Source: JBHPFQ01 sp042571625 (lineage in GTDB: Bacteria > Patescibacteriota > Minisyncoccia > Portnoybacterales > UBA2143). Taken from it: a DNA stretch of 33,942 nucleotides. Within the stretch, counting starts at the first letter, position 1, and each line of letters starts with the position of its first letter. Below are positions 23,585-31,161 of this stretch, piece after piece. A program made the translations under genes and the position numbers. Location: contig JBHPFQ010000005.1 in assembly GCA_042571625.1 (NCBI GenBank), positions 1 to 33,942 on the forward strand. Reading direction: 5' to 3'. The notes under the pieces are model-generated. The model worked only from the letters and a program-made list of their open reading frames with translations. It was not told the origin of the DNA and made no database searches.

Positions 23585-24502
23585 TTATTTTACCACGTTA
23601 TACTTTTTTTTCCACCATTGCGAATTATTAACATACCAATCAACTGTATCTGATATTGCCTGATCAAACATATATTTAGGCCTCCAACCAAGACGCCTTA
23701 TTTTTGAAGATTCTATAGAATATCTCTTATCATGGCCATAGCTATCTTCAACATGTTCAATACATAGTTCATCTTTGCCCAAAAGATTCAAAAGAAGATT
23801 AACCACCTTTAAATTAGTTATTTCATTCCCGCTCCCAACATTATATATTTCCCCTATTCTACCATGGTGCAAAACACAATCAATAGCGCTACAATGATCT
23901 AAAACATAGATCCAATCGTGAACCTGACGACCGCCACCATAAACAGGAACTTTTTTATCTTGCAAAAGATTGATTATAAAAAAAGGAATAAATTTTTTAG
24001 GATATTGATAAGGACCATAATTATTAGAACAACGAGTAATTAAAATAGGCAAGTCAAACATCTTATAATACGCACGAACAATCAGATCAGAACCTGCTAT
24101 TAAAGCAGATTGCTTAGTGTCAGGATCTAAATTGCTTGTTTCAAAAAAAGATCCACAATTTATAGAACCATAAACTTCGCCAGTTGAAATATGGAAATAA
24201 CATCCGATATTATATTTTTTTGCCGATTCTAATAATATTTGAGTTCCTAAAATATCTGATGCGAAATTAATAATAGCGTCCGGTCTATGACTTACTAATT
24301 TATCTACTACTAGTTCATCGCGAATATCTCCATTAACAAAAGCATAACGGAAATCTTTTTCAATATCGCGCAAATTATCTAGATTGTCATAATAAGCAAG
24401 TTTATCCAGATTAATTATCTTATAACCCGGATATTTTTTGAAAATATAACGAATAAAATTAGAGCCGATAAACCCGGCTCCTCCAGTTATTAATAAATTC
24501 AT
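23585..24502 (-). CDS. RmlB-like (dTDP-glucose 4,6-dehydratase family) protein, probably catalytically inactive
   Basis: 305 aa extended SDR, shorter than the usual ~330-350. The NAD-binding GGAGFIG (7-13) and the sugar-binding half are conserved (ITRCSNNYGPYQYPKKFIPF at ~155-174, PVYGGGRQVHDWIYVLDHC, YNVGSGNE). The active site is not: the YxxxK dyad (YSASK in RmlB) reads QSALI (131-135), the TDE triad is T107-G108-E109, and about 20 residues are missing after NFAS (79-82), where the segment from AAESHVDRS up to the NVLGT helix normally lies. It still probably binds NAD and an NDP-sugar, but dehydration is unlikely. It follows the HtrA-like gene by 3 bp and precedes two micropeptide genes. 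The frame is intact, so it is not simple decay. Confidence 0.85.
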   Translation of the reverse strand: MNLLITGGAGFIGSNFIRYIFKKYPGYKIINLDKLAYYDNLDNLRDIEKDFRYAFVNGDIRDELVVDKLVSHRPDAIINFASDILGTQILLESAKKYNIGCYFHISTGEVYGSINCGSFFETSNLDPDTKQSALIAGSDLIVRAYYKMFDLPILITRCSNNYGPYQYPKKFIPFFIINLLQDKKVPVYGGGRQVHDWIYVLDHCSAIDCVLHHGRIGEIYNVGSGNEITNLKVVNLLLNLLGKDELCIEHVEDSYGHDKRYSIESSKIRRLGWRPKYMFDQAISDTVDWYVNNSQWWKKKYNVVK

Positions 24503-24505
24503 ATT

Positions 24506-25249
24506 TTATAGAAAAAATTCGCTGATAATATCAGAAGGGATTGTCCTAACCAAACCATCCTCGCCAACTATATTCAATCCTATAACTTCTCCCTTAATAT
24601 TTATCAATGGCCCGCCATTAGCTGAAGAATTTTTTTCATCAAGATTAATAGATAATATTTTAGAGCCAATCCCCCGCACAGTTCCAACATTAACAAATCT
24701 ATAAAAAACATTATCAATAATCTGCGCTCCCAATAATATTATCCTTTGTCCCAATCGCAAACTATCCAATCCTTCAAATGCAACTACAGGCAAATTACTT
24801 AATTGTATTTTAATTAAAGCTAAATTATTATTTAAATCTCTTTTAATAACCTCGCCATCTATAGAAGTTCCGTCTGATAAAACAACAGAATATCTATACT
24901 TTCCTGATAAAACTAAATCAGTCGCAGTTACAATCAATCCATCGTTAGTAACAATAATACCGCTTCCTTGCTTAATTAATTCATTGTTTTTGTATAATTG
25001 AACAACTGTTAAGCAAGAATTAATTTTATGAACAGCTTCTTCAACAGCAATATTTTCAGTTATGACTATCTCTTCTGTTTTATTGATTATAGTAGTTCCA
25101 CTTTTAGAGCGCTGAATAAATTCTATTTGAGAAAATATAGGGAATTCAGCTAAATATGGCAAAATAAAATAGTCGGCTATAATCCCTCCCAAGCCGCCTA
25201 TTATTAAAATAATTATTAAATTAAATACTCTACGCCAAAATTTTGACAT
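24506..25249 (-). CDS. HtrA/DegP-like membrane-anchored protein lacking the catalytic triad
   Basis: 247 aa. One N-terminal membrane span (about residues 8-30), a helical stalk, then a trypsin-like HtrA domain (about 78-245): KQGSGIIVTNDGLIV, VVLSDGTSIDGEVIKRD, NGGPLINIKGEVIGLN. All three catalytic positions are changed: the His of VTNNHVV is D111 (VTATDLV), the Asp of SDIAL is N142 (NNLAL), and the Ser of GNSGG is N211 (SANGG). The fold signature is otherwise good and no PDZ domain follows. It should act as a binding protein or scaffold outside the membrane, not as a protease. It heads an operon with the RmlB-like gene. Confidence 0.85.
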   Translation of the reverse strand: MSKFWRRVFNLIIILIIGGLGGIIADYFILPYLAEFPIFSQIEFIQRSKSGTTIINKTEEIVITENIAVEEAVHKINSCLTVVQLYKNNELIKQGSGIIVTNDGLIVTATDLVLSGKYRYSVVLSDGTSIDGEVIKRDLNNNLALIKIQLSNLPVVAFEGLDSLRLGQRIILLGAQIIDNVFYRFVNVGTVRGIGSKILSINLDEKNSSANGGPLINIKGEVIGLNIVGEDGLVRTIPSDIISEFFL

Positions 25250-25255
25250 TTCATA

Positions 25256-25284
25256 ATAATAAACTATTTCTAAGTTTTAGTCAA
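25256..25284 (-). promoter_or_regulatory. Strong sigma70-type promoter of the HtrA-like / RmlB-like operon
   Basis: Minus strand: TTGACT (25279-25284), exactly 17 nt, TATTAT (25256-25261), then 6 nt and the ATG at 25247-25249. No ribosome binding site fits in the 6 nt, so a leaderless mRNA is expected. Confidence 0.7.
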
Positions 25285-25293
25285 TCAAAGCTA

Positions 25294-26220
25294 CTAATCA
25301 CATTCCCACCAAATCCATAGTCTGTCATCGTCACTAACCTCTCCCCTTAATTGTAAAAAGTTAGAATTTATTCTTGTAGCACTATTTAACGAATGGCATG
25401 TTGTCCTTTCTGGAAAAGCTCCATTTGTATCTGCCCATCCTAAACATATTTTACAATTAGTGACAAGTAATTTACCAATCCTTACATTTCCTGGAAAATC
25501 TACACTATCTTTTATTTGCGCGCCAGTAATACTATCTTCTATTATCTCGCTTGATCCAACACTATTTGGAGCTAAATCCGCAGCTGTTAAACTATTGTCT
25601 ATTACGTGGATACTTCCAACAGTATTTGGACCTAGAACGCCTCCGCCTCCACCTGCAGGACAGTTAACTCCATTCTGACGACAAACGTTTTGACCTGCTA
25701 CAGTAATATTACCATCAACAGCTAATGAATCGCTTGTTCCGATAATATCTTCGCCAGCTCTATGAAAACTCTCGTCGTCGCTAACATATAGTCCGCCTTC
25801 GGCTCGTAATATCCCAGGCGTAAAAACACCTTGAGCAAAATCGCCAAATTGATTCAATCTTAGCCATTCATCAGTTGTTCTAATTACTTCATCGCCATCA
25901 TCTGTCAAAAAATCATTATCAAATTCCCAACCATCAGCCCTTAATCCATCACCAAACCAAGACCATTTATCTGATTTTATTCCATAAGTACTATTATTTC
26001 CTACGGTCAATCCATAATTAGGATCCACTCCACCAGTAGAAACTCCAATTCTACCTGATTTTTCTTGTTGAGTTGCTCCAACATTTATCGGAGCAGGAAC
26101 ATTTCCAGCAGGAGGATTTTGGCTTGGACCTGTCCAAGCTAAAATCAACCCATTTGCTACCAATACCAGACCAACAGCTAAAATAATTATATAAAAACGA
26201 GTTGCTGATTTTTTATTCAT
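25294..26220 (-). CDS. Secreted or anchored surface protein with tail-fibre-like repeats
   Basis: 308 aa. A signal anchor (about residues 9-28) is followed by WTGPSQNPPAGNVPAPINVG (29-48), a segment that recurs in Parcubacteria surface proteins. Then come short segments like those in phage-tail or trimeric surface fibres (GLTVGNNSTYGIKSDKW, LAVDGNITVAGQNVC), a poly-Gly hinge, and pentapeptide-like ADLAPNSVGSSEI and GAQIKDS repeats (~213-240). The C terminus has four cysteines (CKICLGW, TTCHSLNS and WWECD) that may form disulphides. No enzyme motif. Probable surface display; ligand unknown. Confidence 0.7.
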   Translation of the reverse strand: MNKKSATRFYIIILAVGLVLVANGLILAWTGPSQNPPAGNVPAPINVGATQQEKSGRIGVSTGGVDPNYGLTVGNNSTYGIKSDKWSWFGDGLRADGWEFDNDFLTDDGDEVIRTTDEWLRLNQFGDFAQGVFTPGILRAEGGLYVSDDESFHRAGEDIIGTSDSLAVDGNITVAGQNVCRQNGVNCPAGGGGGVLGPNTVGSIHVIDNSLTAADLAPNSVGSSEIIEDSITGAQIKDSVDFPGNVRIGKLLVTNCKICLGWADTNGAFPERTTCHSLNSATRINSNFLQLRGEVSDDDRLWIWWECD

Positions 26221-26263
26221 AATTTTTATTTATTTAATTAATAATTATATTATATATATTTTT

Positions 26264-27244
26264 TTATTCTTTTGGAACTGCTTCCCACCATTTCCACAAT
26301 ATCGGAGGTTTGCAATCCATAATCCCAAAAGGATTGCATTGATCTGCTCCACTACCAGGAACCGAATTACAAGATCCTGTTATAAAATCACACTCATAAC
26401 GGCTACAATCTCCATCATTATTACACGAATCCGCTCCTGCTCCAGCCACGTTCACACATTGACCAAATGCATTACATGCCCTATGAAAACAATCATTATT
26501 ATTATTACATAAGTCTGGTTCTAACGCAGGATCCGAACCTACATTAGGGAAAGTATTACATGAAAGAGCAACGCATTTTTTATGCTTACATTGATTATCG
26601 TTATTGCATAGATCAGCCCCCGGCCCAGGCAAATCTATACACAATCCTGTTCCAGGCCCGCATTCTTTATGAGTAATACCACCACCAACTCCTACTCCAA
26701 CAGAATAATTACCTACTCCAGAAGCCCAAGGATCGTTAGAATTAAAACTTATCCAACCAACTACATCACTTCCCCATGCCCAGCCACGCAAATCATAAGT
26801 AGTGTTAATATATACTTTTTGAGTTCCTCCTTGATCAAGTCGTATCCAACCATCCCATCCTCCACCATAAGACAAAGCCCGTGCCCATCCTTTAATAAAA
26901 GTATCTGAAGTACCAATCTGACCAGGTGGAGTTGCTCTAGCAATACATCCTCCTCCAGGACAAGGATCATCAGAAGGAGGAGCTCCAGTTAATGCCCTGT
27001 CAAAGCTTATCCAACCAATATTATCCGACCAAGCATTTCCTGAAAATCTTCCAGTTCCGTCATCTATACTAACTTTATAATTCCCAGCTCCAGAAGCTCC
27101 AGGATCATTAGAATTAAAGCTTATCCAACCAATATTATCCGACCAAGCATATCCAGAAAAATCTAGAACCGCAGCCCTAACAGAACTTGGCGCGACAGAA
27201 AATAAAACAATAAAAAATAATAAAAATAATTTAATTTTTGACAT
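26264..27244 (-). CDS. Secreted Cys-rich repeat protein with AWSDNIGWISF repeats
   Basis: 326 aa with a signal peptide (about residues 1-24). Residues ~31-170 carry three to four copies of a GxAWSDNIGWISF motif (33-43, 71-81, 155-166), a repeat common in Patescibacteria extracellular proteins. Residues ~195-311 are four Cys-rich units of the form GAD-x-CNND-x2-C-x4-C (208-223, 243-258, 269-285, 299-311), probably disulphide-bonded. The C terminus is Trp-rich (LWKWWEAV). It is transcribed from its own promoter with a leaderless start and lies between the T4P minor pilin genes and the 308-aa surface protein. Adhesin-like; substrate unknown. Confidence 0.75.
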   Translation of the reverse strand: MSKIKLFLLFFIVLFSVAPSSVRAAVLDFSGYAWSDNIGWISFNSNDPGASGAGNYKVSIDDGTGRFSGNAWSDNIGWISFDRALTGAPPSDDPCPGGGCIARATPPGQIGTSDTFIKGWARALSYGGGWDGWIRLDQGGTQKVYINTTYDLRGWAWGSDVVGWISFNSNDPWASGVGNYSVGVGVGGGITHKECGPGTGLCIDLPGPGADLCNNDNQCKHKKCVALSCNTFPNVGSDPALEPDLCNNNNDCFHRACNAFGQCVNVAGAGADSCNNDGDCSRYECDFITGSCNSVPGSGADQCNPFGIMDCKPPILWKWWEAVPKE

Positions 27245-27250
27245 GATTAT

Positions 27251-27279
27251 ATTTTATCATACAATAAAATTCCATACAA
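27251..27279 (-). promoter_or_regulatory. Extended -10 promoter with leaderless start
   Basis: Minus strand: TTGTAT (27274-27279), 17-nt spacer ending TGa, TAAAAT (27251-27256), then 6 nt and the ATG at 27242-27244. Confidence 0.65.
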
Positions 27280-27292
27280 CAATAGTTATCCA

Positions 27293-27730
27293 CTATGGTA
27301 TTGGAACCATTTCAATACTCCGCCTTATACGGCCTTTATATTCTCCTATTGATTTAAAAGCAACAATATCACCGCCAACATCAGTAGGCTCTAAACAAAA
27401 TATAGCATCTGCGTTAATAACAAACCAAGTCGTACTTGCGCCAGAACAAATTGAATTCGCATTAAAAAGCCCACCAATATTTAAACTTACCTTATTATAA
27501 AAATCATTTATCGCAATTCCACTTTCCCTATTAATTATAGACATTGCATATTCTATACCAGAATCTGCTGCTAAATAAGCTCCTGTTGATTCCTCTATTT
27601 GCCTTGTTAATTCTATCTGATCAATAGTTAAATTAGAAACAGATAAACTAATAATCAAAAGCCCGCTTAATATAAAAATACTTAAGATCAACGCAATAGC
27701 TCCTTTTTGTTTTATATGCCCTTTATCCAT
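27293..27730 (-). CDS. PilX-like type IV pilus assembly protein
   Basis: 145 aa. The N terminus KQKGAIALILSIFILSGLLI (residues 8-27) fits the PilX pattern: a short basic leader, one hydrophobic helix and no GFTLIE cleavage motif, with SLSVSNLTIDQIE and AYLAADSGIEYAM following (AAxSGIEYA is typical of PilX). It is the last gene of the minor pilin run, 2 bp after the PilW-like gene. PilX proteins act in pilus initiation and surface contact; that is known for the family and inferred here. Confidence 0.75.
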   Translation of the reverse strand: MDKGHIKQKGAIALILSIFILSGLLIISLSVSNLTIDQIELTRQIEESTGAYLAADSGIEYAMSIINRESGIAINDFYNKVSLNIGGLFNANSICSGASTTWFVINADAIFCLEPTDVGGDIVAFKSIGEYKGRIRRSIEMVPIP

Positions 27731-27732
27731 TT

Positions 27733-28224
27733 TTAATAATTCCTCGTAGAAATAGTTGTTTGCAAATCAATTTTTACATTTTGTTCCGCTTTTGCTCCTG
27801 ATGTTTCCGCGGTCATCACAATAGTCATAATAGCGGGAGTATTTGCCTGGTTATTTATATAAAACTTTAATTTACTTACACTAATTTGATCAGAAGTAAT
27901 AGCTGACCCATTCCTAAGTATTTTCCCTCCGGCAAGAATATAAACTACATCAACAGCCACTCCTCCAATCTTATAAGCTGTAATATGAAGCATATTTTCA
28001 TTGCTATCCGCCTCAATATGACTCATTCTAATTTCTTTACTTATTGATTCTAAAGCATATCTAGAATTATTCTGGACCAGTTGCATAGCTGAACTTTTCC
28101 TTTGCCCTTTTAATTCATAAGCAAAAATATTAACAGCAACAGATATAACAACCCAAAATATTGCTAATGCCACAATAACTTCAACTAATGTTACCCCTTT
28201 ATTTTTTACCATGTTGGTTTCCAA
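27733..28224 (-). CDS. PilW-like minor pilin
   Basis: 163 aa prepilin. The leader ends in KNKG and the cleavage/core motif is VTLVEVIVALAIFWVVISVA (residues ~11-30); Glu at +5 after cleavage is kept. The soluble part has NNSRYALESISKEIRMSHIE and KLKFYINN, the usual PilW pattern. The start overlaps the PilV-like gene by 19 bp. It likely joins the initiating minor pilin complex at the pilus tip. An alternative start at the second Met (MVKNKGVTLVE) is possible and gives a leader of standard length. Confidence 0.82.
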   Translation of the reverse strand: METNMVKNKGVTLVEVIVALAIFWVVISVAVNIFAYELKGQRKSSAMQLVQNNSRYALESISKEIRMSHIEADSNENMLHITAYKIGGVAVDVVYILAGGKILRNGSAITSDQISVSKLKFYINNQANTPAIMTIVMTAETSGAKAEQNVKIDLQTTISTRNY

Positions 28225-28730
28225 TTATGTAATCTATCTTCAATAATTAAAGAATGATTTTTTCCACGCTCCGACCATTGAATATCAGCAATAATTTGCT
28301 TTTCAGTAGCCGAAAGGGTATTTACTATTATCTTTCTTGTGAATATAGATGCGTTACCAGCTCCAATATGATTATATAATCCGCTAACATTATTATAATA
28401 CAATCTATAAGATGCTGGATTAAATTCTAATGACCAAGTATAAGGGGAAACCGTCTGAATGCCGACTCTATAATCCCCATCATTAAAACCAGAATACCAT
28501 GCATCCCAATCCGCAGCATGATCTCGATTAAATCTTATAACTTCTATTCCTTCCTGAGCTAAATTAGATGCAATTAAACGATTAGAGCTAATACTATTAG
28601 CTCTAATAGAAAAATCCATTAATGCCAGTAATCCAATTGAACCAACTGAAATAACGCCAATAGCAATAATAACTTCCATTAGAGTAAAACCTTTATTTTT
28701 TTTAAAATTCAAAATCATGTTTTTTGTCAT
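28206..28730 (-). CDS. PilV-like minor pilin
   Basis: 174 aa prepilin with KNKGFTLMEVIIAIGVISVG (residues ~11-30) as cleavage site and hydrophobic helix; Glu at +5 is kept. The region after the helix has ASNLAQEGIEVIRFNRD, as in PilV/PulJ proteins. The first ATG (28728-28730) lies inside an inverted repeat at 28725-28817; the second in-frame ATG at 28716-28718 (MILNFKKNKGFTLMEV) gives a normal 10-residue leader and is as likely. No ribosome binding site favours either. Confidence 0.82.
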   Translation of the reverse strand: MTKNMILNFKKNKGFTLMEVIIAIGVISVGSIGLLALMDFSIRANSISSNRLIASNLAQEGIEVIRFNRDHAADWDAWYSGFNDGDYRVGIQTVSPYTWSLEFNPASYRLYYNNVSGLYNHIGAGNASIFTRKIIVNTLSATEKQIIADIQWSERGKNHSLIIEDRLHNWKPTW

Positions 28731-28817
28731 TTCGACCGAGCCGAAGGCGAGTGGAGAAATCTCATACTTATCATTTGTCAGAGATTCCTCGACTCGCTAC
28801 GCTCGCTCGGAATGACA
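28725..28817. repeat. 93-bp imperfect inverted repeat (REP-like) inside the pilin operon
   Basis: Left arm begins TGTCATTTCGACCGAGCC; right arm ends GCTCGGAATGACA, about 38 bp each with several mismatches, around CATACTTATCATTTGT. The arms are much richer in GC than the surrounding genes. The GAGATTCCTCGACTCGCT / GCTCGGAATGACA type of repeat is dispersed in many bacterial genomes. It separates the FimT-like gene from the PilV-like gene and contains the first ATG of the latter. Confidence 0.8.
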
Positions 28818-28851
28818 ATTTGATGGTATTTTGTAGCTAAAGATAAATAAA

Positions 28852-29337
28852 TTAAAAATCAATTACTCCTGCATTTGTCACATTTATACTTTGAGTTATG
28901 CCTGTTCCTACAATTCTTAAATCAATACTTCCAGAAACAGGAGCAACAGCTTCAGGAATAGTAAAAATAAAACTAGTTGGAGATGCTGGATTTAAAGAAG
29001 AAATTTCAATTTTGCTTGACATAGAAATGACCTCAAAATTCTCAGAAGCATTAGTATATGACTGATTATTATCCATATCAGCAAAAATAATATATGACTG
29101 CGGAGACGCAAGAGAAAAATAAACTCCATATCCATAAGGCATATTCGCTCCAAATTTTTGCGCCGTAATAGCCATATTTTGCGCTTTTCGCAAATTAAGA
29201 ACAACTTCTTGAACAGATGATTTTAATAAATTACCTCTTTCTCCTCCCCTAAAATTAACTAAAACAATAGTTGTAATAATGACAATAACAGACATGACAA
29301 TCAATATTTCAATTAGAGTAAACCCGTTATTCTTCAT
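28852..29337 (-). CDS. GspH/FimT-like pseudopilin
   Basis: 161 aa prepilin. A very short leader MKNNG is followed by FTLIEILIVMSVIVIITTIV (residues 6-25), an ideal class III prepilin sequence with Glu at +5. Then comes LRKAQNMAITAQKFGANMPY and a beta-rich C terminus (FIFTIPEAVAPVSGSIDLRI), as in GspH/FimT. It is part of the minor pilin set, 31 bp after the prepilin peptidase gene. Its transcript probably crosses the REP-like repeat into the PilV-like gene. Confidence 0.85.
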   Translation of the reverse strand: MKNNGFTLIEILIVMSVIVIITTIVLVNFRGGERGNLLKSSVQEVVLNLRKAQNMAITAQKFGANMPYGYGVYFSLASPQSYIIFADMDNNQSYTNASENFEVISMSSKIEISSLNPASPTSFIFTIPEAVAPVSGSIDLRIVGTGITQSINVTNAGVIDF

Positions 29338-29368
29338 AATAATATTCTAACATAATTTATTTTTTATA

Positions 29369-30097
29369 TCAAAATAAAATCCTTAAATACCAATCTAAAA
29401 TTTGATTCCCATATAACATTACAATCACTGTAGCCAAACATAAAAATGGACCAAATGGAATTTCTGATTTGATTTTCTTTTTTTTAAATAAAATTAAAAT
29501 AATCCCGACTATTGATCCAAAAACAAAAGATAAAAATAATGCTAACAAAATATTGAACCATCCAAGAACAAAACCCATAAAAACAGCTAATTTTACATCT
29601 CCTAATCCCATCCATTTACCTTTTGAGACTAAAACAATTAATAAAAAAAATACTGCTCCAGACAAACAAAGAAATAAATATAATAAATTATTATAATTTA
29701 CTATTGCATATACAAAACTAATTGCTATCGCTGGATAAATAACTTGATCTGGAATAATATAATGCTTCAAATCGTAAACAAAAATTATTATTAAAAAACA
29801 AATTACTATTAGATGGTATATTGAATTAAAAAATAAAAGAAATAATAATCCTGTTATTAGTTCAACTAACGGATACTGCCAGCTTATTTTTTTATTACAA
29901 TAACGACATTTCCCCCTTAAAAAAACAAAACTCAACAATGGAATTAAATCAAACCATTTTAATTCTATTTTACATTTAGGACAATGAGAACGTCCAATAA
30001 CAATTGATTCTTCTAATTCCAATCTATTAATAACTACATTTAAAAAACTTCCAACGCAAAGACCAAAAATAAAAATAAGAATATACAATATAATCAT
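29369..30097 (-). CDS. pilD: Prepilin peptidase / N-methyltransferase (PilD family)
   Basis: 242 aa integral membrane aspartic protease that cuts prepilin leaders and, in full-length members, methylates the new N terminus. The N-terminal domain has GSFLNVVINRL (16-26) and a zinc-type four-Cys set C39-P-K-C42 and C64-R-Y-C67. The catalytic aspartates are D109 (VYDLKHYIIPD) and D167 (GLGDVKL). About seven spans; length and motifs are normal. The start overlaps the stop of the upstream pilin gene as ATGA. It should process every prepilin in this cluster. Confidence 0.95.
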   Translation of the reverse strand: MIILYILIFIFGLCVGSFLNVVINRLELEESIVIGRSHCPKCKIELKWFDLIPLLSFVFLRGKCRYCNKKISWQYPLVELITGLLFLLFFNSIYHLIVICFLIIIFVYDLKHYIIPDQVIYPAIAISFVYAIVNYNNLLYLFLCLSGAVFFLLIVLVSKGKWMGLGDVKLAVFMGFVLGWFNILLALFLSFVFGSIVGIILILFKKKKIKSEIPFGPFLCLATVIVMLYGNQILDWYLRILF

Positions 30098-30558
30098 GGT
30101 TTAAAACAATAAATAGGATCTGCGCAATCAATCCCGTATAAATTTCCATCAAAATCTCCTTTTAAATTTGGATGTTCTTCATTTTCAAGAACTACTCCTA
30201 AAATATAATCATTAGCCATATTCGTTGTTGTAGATAAAGTATGATAATAATAAGAAATTTGTCCTTGTTCTAAATCTTCAAGCGGAATTGCATTTATTAT
30301 TCTGGATATTTTTAATTCATTGAAAAGAATCTCCCAATCATTATTATCAGCTATTGCATCTGATGGATATCCATTATTGTCGTTATAATATAATTCTAAA
30401 GCTAAAGATATATTTCTTAAATTTGCGACACGCTGAACATCACGAGCTTTTTCTCTTGCTTTGTTTAACGCGGCAAAAGCATTAACAGCCATAACTCCTA
30501 TAATCAAAGAAACCAACATAAGCTCTATCAAAGTAAAACCTTTTTGATTTTTATGCAT
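30094..30558 (-). CDS. Type IV pilin-like protein (minor or second pilin)
   Basis: 154 aa from the start at 30558 (MHKNQKGFTLIELMLV). A longer frame opens at 30591, but its start would lie upstream of the -10 box (30566-30571), and the resulting leader is too long, so the shorter start is chosen. GFTLIELMLVSLIIGVMAVN is the cleavage site and helix; KAREKARDVQRVANLRNISL and ALELYYNDNNGYPSD match the neighbouring major pilin. There is a C-terminal Cys pair (GIDCADPIYC). It has its own promoter and precedes pilD (ATGA overlap). Confidence 0.85.
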   Translation of the reverse strand: MHKNQKGFTLIELMLVSLIIGVMAVNAFAALNKAREKARDVQRVANLRNISLALELYYNDNNGYPSDAIADNNDWEILFNELKISRIINAIPLEDLEQGQISYYYHTLSTTTNMANDYILGVVLENEEHPNLKGDFDGNLYGIDCADPIYCFKP

Positions 30559-30565
30559 ATTTTTT

Positions 30566-30593
30566 ATTATACCAGAAAACACTATCCACAAAC
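30566..30593 (-). promoter_or_regulatory. Promoter between two pilin genes, leaderless
   Basis: Minus strand: extended -10 TGGTATAAT with TATAAT at 30566-30571 and a weak TTGTTT about 18 nt upstream. The ATG at 30556-30558 begins 7 nt after the -10 box. Confidence 0.6.
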
Positions 30594-30594
30594 A

Positions 30595-30626
30595 ATAACA
30601 GCCCTGATAAATATCAGAACTGTTAT
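30595..30626 (-). terminator. Hairpin after the major pilin gene
   Basis: ATAACAG / CTGTTAT arms plus an inner CTGATA / TATCAG stem, followed on the minus strand by TTGTTTG. It lies 24 bp after the pilin stop and directly before the next pilin's promoter; it could end the abundant pilin mRNA or protect its 3' end. Confidence 0.5.
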
Positions 30627-30649
30627 ATCTAACCAGTTAACAAATTCAT

Positions 30650-31129
30650 TTATGGAGAAATACAATACATTCCAGCTACATCAGGATCAGCATCGCAGTT
30701 ACATCCAAAAACATTTGCACCATCAACATCGCCGTCTAAAGCGCTATGACCAAGATCTTCCAATACAGCCCTTAACACATAATTTTGCCTTAAAGCATCA
30801 GCCTCATAAAAATACTGATTAGGAGCTACGTCCAATGGATCTACTGGTACGCCAGACATCTGATTGCCTGTCTCTAAAGCAGTTACCATAGCAGCCCAGT
30901 CATTGCATCCAACAGCATCAGCATCACCAGGATATCCAGCATTATCATCATAATATATCTCTAATCCTAAAGCTATTTGTCGCATATCGCTCACTCTGCG
31001 GACGTCTCTTGCTTTTTGTCTGGCTGAATTCAAAGAAACCAATACAATACTAGCTAATATTCCAATAATTGCGATAACAACCAATAATTCAATTAAAGTA
31101 AAACCTTTTTGATTTATTTTCTTAAACAT
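30650..31129 (-). CDS. pilA: Major type IV pilin
   Basis: 159 aa from the ATG at 31129 (MFKKINQKGFTLIELLVVIA). A GTG six bases upstream (31135) overlaps the ribosome binding site and is rejected. Leader KKINQKG, then FTLIELLVVIAIIGILASIV with Glu at +5; the next helix ARQKARDVRRVSDMRQIALG and GLEIYYDDNAGYPGD are typical of Parcubacteria pilins. The C terminus has five cysteines (one near residue 70, four in the FGCNCDADPDVAGMYC stretch) that may form disulphide loops. AAAGGAGGTGA 5 nt before the ATG is the strongest ribosome binding site in the window, which fits a highly made structural subunit. Confidence 0.9.
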   Translation of the reverse strand: MFKKINQKGFTLIELLVVIAIIGILASIVLVSLNSARQKARDVRRVSDMRQIALGLEIYYDDNAGYPGDADAVGCNDWAAMVTALETGNQMSGVPVDPLDVAPNQYFYEADALRQNYVLRAVLEDLGHSALDGDVDGANVFGCNCDADPDVAGMYCISP

Positions 31130-31133
31130 ATTC

Positions 31134-31143
31134 ACCTCCTTTC
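31134..31143 (-). promoter_or_regulatory. Strong ribosome binding site of the major pilin
   Basis: AAGGAGGTGA on the minus strand, a full match to the 16S anti-Shine-Dalgarno end, 4 nt before the ATG at 31127-31129. Most other genes here have none. Confidence 0.85.
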
Positions 31144-31161
31144 TTAATATATTTTTATTAT

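Noticed and set aside
23585..25249. Plain pseudogenes from random decay
   Set aside because: Both frames are full length without stops or frameshifts, non-catalytic motifs are conserved, and the operon spacing and promoter are intact; selected inactive enzymes fit better, though orthologues are needed to be sure.
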